From assembly GCA_943704525.1 (NCBI GenBank), contig CALSCQ010000819.1:1-46347 (forward strand): DNA of 46,347 bases, read 5' to 3'. Positions 42,643-46,347 of the stretch are shown piece after piece. Within the stretch, counting starts at the first letter, position 1. Every line of letters starts with the position of its first letter. The notes beneath the pieces were generated by a model. It did no database searches. It was not told the origin of the DNA and was given only the letters and a program-made list of their open reading frames with translations. The DNA is from Pigoraptor vietnamica (lineage: Eukaryota; Opisthokonta; Filasterea). The position numbers and the translations under genes were made by a program.

Positions 42643-45600
42643 ATGTACGCGCGTAAGGTTGTCGCAGGACTTGCTGCGGCGGGCCTGTCCGCCGTTGCGC
42701 TGCGGCAGGCGGGGGCCTTCGACACGGTGCGTCTGTCTGACGTTGTTGTCGCGCGTCACCACATGCCATCTCAGCCCTTGCGCGTCCGCTTTGCAGCAAC
42801 CGGCGCTGTCAGAGGCCGCCATACAGGCCGAAATTGCACTCCCCACAAGGTCGGCCTCTTACCTCCACCCTCACTTGCTCAACTCGCTTTTTTCTAACGC
42901 GACATATATTGCAGGGCCGACCAGCTCAAGAATCTCAAGGGGAGTGCGAAGCAGCCGTTCGACGTCCTCGTCATTGGCGGTGGCGCCACCGGCGCGGGAG
43001 TGGCGCTCGATGCGGCCTCGCGCGGTACGTCGCCGGCCATTGTGTTTGAAGGCCGTGTCACTCGGGCTTGTCTGAGCATTGTTCCGTGCGTGCAGGGCTC
43101 CGCACGGCGCTTGTCGAGCGGGATGACTTCTCGTCGGGCACGAGCAGCCGCAGCACGAAGCTCATCCACGGAGGCGTGCGCTACCTCCAGAAGGCCATCA
43201 TGAACTTTGACTACGAGCAGGTGGGCCTTGGCGTGCCATTCCGCGCATCAGGCCTGTGGTGTGCCTCCCCATTTCTTGCTTTGTGCATCTGCACTCGGTG
43301 TCATCTGCCACTGTCTCTGTCGGGTCTGTGCTCATTCGGTGGCGCGTGCAGTACATGATGGTCAAGGAGGCGCTTCACGAGCGCTCCAATCTGCTCGCGA
43401 TTGCGCCGCACCTGTCGTACCCTCTTCCGATTATGCTTCCGGTGTACAAGTGGGTATGCTGCGTTCGCCTTCGTTGAAGCAAAGCGCGCGAATGTGACTG
43501 CGGCACAAGTGCGAGTTTGCGCCTTGCGAAATGGAGACTGAAGCGGGCGTGGCAGGTGGTGGCAGCTGCCGTACTTCTGGTTCGGCATCAAGATGTACGA
43601 CTTTGTGGCGAGGCGCAACAACGTCAAGAGCAGCTACGTCCTCGGCAAGTCCAAGGCCCTCGAGGCGTTCCCCATGCTCAAGCAGGACGACCTCGTCGGC
43701 GCCATTGTGTACTATGACGGTGCGTGGGTTGGCGGCGGTGTGCAGCAGAATGCGTGCGACTGAACGACCTTTACTCTTCGCAGGCCAGCACAACGACGCG
43801 CGCATGAACCTCGCTATCGCTCTCACCGCCGCGGTGGAAGGGGCCACGATCGCCAACCACTGCGAAGTGACAAAGCTCCTTAAGCGGCGCGATGAAGCGA
43901 CGGGCAAGGACGTGGTTGCGGGCGCCACCGTCCGCGACGTCATGACGGGCGAGACGTGGGATGTGCACGCCAAGAGCGTCATCAACGCCACGGGTCCCTT
44001 CACGGGTGCGTCTCTCTTCGGCTCCCTGTGATTGATTTTTTCTTGCTCCTATCGCCTGTTACGAACACACTGCGATTTGATTGTTGATGGCACCCTCGAG
44101 TCAATGGGCAGCGCCCGGCTTTCCTGTGAGACTCACTCGTACATTGGCTCACTCGCGCGTGCACTCCCATGCACTTTCATACCGTGCAGACTCCATTCGC
44201 CAAATGGACGATGCAAACGCTCCGAAGATTGTGCAGCCCAGTGCGGGCGTCCACATTGTGCTGCCGGACTATTACAGGTGAGTGCGCCTGTTACGCGATG
44301 GCCGCGTGCGCTGCATTTGACGCCAGCGCCCCTGCAGCCCGCGTGGAATGGGCCTGCTCGACCCCGCCACCAGCGACGGCCGCGTCATCTTCTTCCTCCC
44401 CTGGCAGAACACCACCATCGCCGGCACAACGGGTGAGTGTGGCGGAGGGGGCGCAGTGTGCTTGTCGCTGGTGTGGCACCTCACTCGCCTTCTTTTGTGT
44501 GGCGCAGACTCGCCCACGGACGTCACTGCGCTCCCGCGGCCGCGCGAGGAGGAGATCCACTTTATTCTCGAGGAAATCCGCCACTATCTCAATCCGGACG
44601 TGCAGGTGCGCCGCGGAGATGTCCTTGCGGCGTGGAGCGGCATCCGGCCCCTCGTCAGCGACCCGAACTCGAAGGACACGCAGTCGATTGTTCGCAACCA
44701 CGGTGCGTCTCCTTGTCCGGTGCGCGTGTCGCGTGATTGTTTGCTCACGATGAGCCACGCGCAGTGGTCCACGTGAGCCCGAGCAACCTGGTGACCATCG
44801 CCGGTGGCAAGTGGACGACGTACCGCGCAATGGCAGTCGAGGCGGTCGATGCTGCGGTGAAGGCGAGCGGTATGTCACGCTGCGTCGACATCTAGTGCGC
44901 AGCTAGGTGTGCGCCGTGTGCCGTTTTGCCTGTTGTGCTGATGTGGATCGATCGCAGGCCTCAAGCCGGCACGCCCCAGCCAGACGGACGGCAAGCTGCT
45001 GCTGGGCAGCGCGGGGTGGAGCCCGACGCTCTTCATCCGCCTTGTGCAGGACTTTGGCCTGGACGTCGATGTGAGTGCCGGGCGCTGTACAGCCGTCCTT
45101 CTGCATCGTCTCACCTGCGTTGTTGTGGCAGGTTGCCAAGCACCTCTCGGAGACGTACGGCACGCGCGCGTTTGAGGTCGCCAAGCTGGCGCAGATCACC
45201 GGGAAGCGCTGGCCGGTCGTGGGCAACCGCATTATTGCCGAGTATCCGTACATCGAGGCCGAGGTCGTCTACGCCATCAAGGAATATGCCTGCACGGCAG
45301 TGGTGCGTTACTGGCCGACCGTGTGCCTCTCTGCCCTTCGAGATGTCCTGTTGTCTGCGGATGGAGCGTGGGCTGGTTGGCTCATGCCGCCCATTTCTGC
45401 TGCAGGATGTCCTCGCGCGGCGCACGCGGCTCGCGTTTCTCAACGTGCAGGCGGCAGAGGAGGCCATCCCGCGCATTGTCAAGATCATGGCGCAGCACCT
45501 CCGGTGGGACAAGCGGCGGCAGGAGGCGGAGACGGCCGAAGCGCGCGAGTTTCTTTTAACGATGGGGACGGAGGCGCGCGAGAAGGTGCGCCACGTGCCG

Positions 45601-45927
45601 ATCAACTTCACGGAGGAGGAGACGCGCCGCTACCGCCGGGCGTTTTCGGCGTTTGACCTCAAGGGCAACGGGCACATCAGCGCGCTGGAGCTGCGCGCCG
45701 TGCTGGAGAGCATCGGAGAGGAGGTCTCGGAGGACCACCTGCGCGACCTGATTGCGGAGGTGGACGTGAACAAGAACAGCACGATCGAGCTCGACGAGTT
45801 CCTGCAGCTGATGAGCGCGCTCAAGACGGGTGCCGTCGCCAACAACCGCCTTGCGACCATCATTGAGAAGCACGCCAAGTACCTCGAGAAGGGCATCTCG
45901 GTCGACCGCTCCGGCGGTGGCGTCTAG
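42643..45927 (+). CDS. GPD2: Mitochondrial FAD glycerol-3-phosphate dehydrogenase, EF-hand type
   Basis: Fourteen exons: 42643..42726, 42797..42849, 42915..43024, 43096..43220, 43352..43449, 43556..43719, 43784..44005, 44190..44277, 44338..44432, 44508..44702, 44765..44869, 44958..45070, 45132..45302, 45406..45927; 714 residues (human 727). A basic, Ala-rich N-terminal anchor (MYARKVVAGLAAAGLSAVAL) precedes the FAD site DVLVIGGGATGAGVALDAAS (about 60-80), LPVYKWWQLPYFWFGIKMYD, GQHNDARMNLAIALTA, LAAWSGIRPLV and TIAGGKWTTYR. Two EF-hands (about 615-685; DLKGNGHISALE and DVNKNSTIELDE) follow, so Ca2+ control as in animals is likely. It oxidises glycerol-3-phosphate on the outer face of the inner membrane and reduces ubiquinone. 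Confidence 0.97.
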
Positions 45928-46045
45928 CAAGTCGTTGTGCCTGTGCTGTTGGACTGTCTGTGCGTTGTTTGTTGATTGGGCGTGAGAGTGGCGGTGGCGA
46001 TGTGGCTGGCGATCCCGTAGTAAACCCTCGTTGCAGCACACGCCG

Positions 46046-46278
46046 TCATTTTTTGTATATTCGGATGGCCTGCGCGCGGATGTTCTCCGGCCACACACCG
46101 TCCTCCCGCACATTGTTCGGGGACGACTTCCAGTCCCACGACTTGACGGGAGTGCGCCAATCGAGGCCGTAATTCGCAACGACGTGAGCGGTGGCGTTGC
46201 ACGGGACGCGGACGAGGACGGTCGCGAGCTCGGCGCGGCATAGTGTGAACAGCGGAAACGTGTACTTGAAACGGCGAC
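46046..46278 (-). CDS. Fukutin/LicD-family protein, last exon only
   Basis: The 3' terminal exon (77 codons plus a 2-nt start) begins after TCAAATCAG|GT; the gene continues beyond the right edge. FKYTFPLFTLCR opens the exon, and ANYGLDWRTPVKSWDWKSS, NNVREDGVWP and the end IRIYKK closely resemble the C-terminus of fukutin and related LicD nucleotidyl/phospho-sugar transferases (YG..W..PVK.WDWK.SP.NV..NG.WP). In animals fukutin and FKRP add ribitol-phosphate to dystroglycan glycans. The catalytic part is outside the window, so the activity is unproven. It is convergent with GPD2 (118 bp). Confidence 0.8.
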
Positions 46279-46308
46279 CTGATTTGACTTGGGTGCCGCC
46301 ATTCTTGG

Positions 46309-46343
46309 TTTTTTTTTTTTTTTTTTGGGGGGGGGGGGGGGGG
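46309..46343. repeat. Poly(T)18-poly(G)17 run at the window edge
   Basis: Eighteen T then seventeen G. It lies upstream (minus strand) of the LicD exon acceptor, so it is intronic for that gene. The long double homopolymer could also mark an assembly weak point. Confidence 0.8.
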
Positions 46344-46347
46344 AGGG

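Noticed and set aside
1-46347. Transposons, LTR elements, virus-like genes, rRNA or tRNA
   Set aside because: No transposase, integrase, reverse transcriptase or capsid motif, no terminal repeats and no tRNA cloverleaf were recognised on either strand; a tRNAscan and HMM search would be decisive.

Overview
The window is nuclear DNA of a GC-rich, intron-rich, gene-dense unicellular eukaryote. It holds 20 protein-coding genes in 46 kb. Most introns are about 50-150 bp, and nothing like an operon or Shine-Dalgarno start is present. The gene set points to a relative of animals, most probably a unicellular holozoan. It includes a Still life/TIAM-type Rho GEF with an N-terminal WH1 domain, a DIP2, a neurochondrin, a CBM20-GDPD (GPCPD1 type), a GT43 glucuronyltransferase and a fukutin/LicD-type C-terminus. 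I cannot name the species. I saw no tRNA, rRNA, CRISPR, transposase, reverse transcriptase or virus-like element.

Layout, left to right: a (CT)n tract that ends like a 3' splice site; an ankyrin-repeat protein (+); an RWDD2-like protein (+); a PLP aminotransferase (-); a GT43 glucuronyltransferase (+); a dual-specificity phosphatase (-); a Ras-like GTPase without CAAX (-); a disordered Ser-rich protein (-); a predicted myristoylated IQ/RVxF protein (+); a long coiled-coil protein (-); DIP2 (-, 12 exons); the spliceosome WD40 protein PLRG1/Prp46 (+, 15 exons); BAP31 (-); GPCPD1 (+); TIAM/Still life GEF (+); proteasome subunit Rpn11/PSMD14 (+); ribosomal protein L29 (-); S-adenosylmethionine synthetase (+); neurochondrin (-); mitochondrial FAD glycerol-3-phosphate dehydrogenase with EF-hands (+); and the last exon of a fukutin/LicD-like gene (-) cut by the window end.

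The exon structures were assembled by hand from splice signals, reading frame and remembered family sequences. Every joined model is a multiple of three and ends in a stop. Genes alternate strand, so the window is mostly head-to-head and tail-to-tail pairs. Several head-to-head gaps (203-613 bp) share the same promoter words: TCACGTGA or CACGTG, TGACGTCA and CCAAT/ATTGG. Tail-to-tail stops lie 21-167 bp apart, so 3' UTRs probably overlap.

The genes do not form one pathway; most are housekeeping (proteasome, spliceosome, ribosome, SAM synthesis, ER membrane, glycerol-phosphate metabolism) or signalling (Ras, Rho GEF, DUSP). The most unusual genome-level signal is in the splice donors. About a third of the 91 introns I placed begin GTGCGT or GTACGT, none begins GTAAGT, and two are GC-AG introns. 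I found no convincing wholly new molecular system. The best leads are the splice-donor grammar, the shared bidirectional promoter code, the WH1-bearing TIAM, the CAAX-less Ras and three unrecognised phospho-site-rich or coiled-coil proteins.
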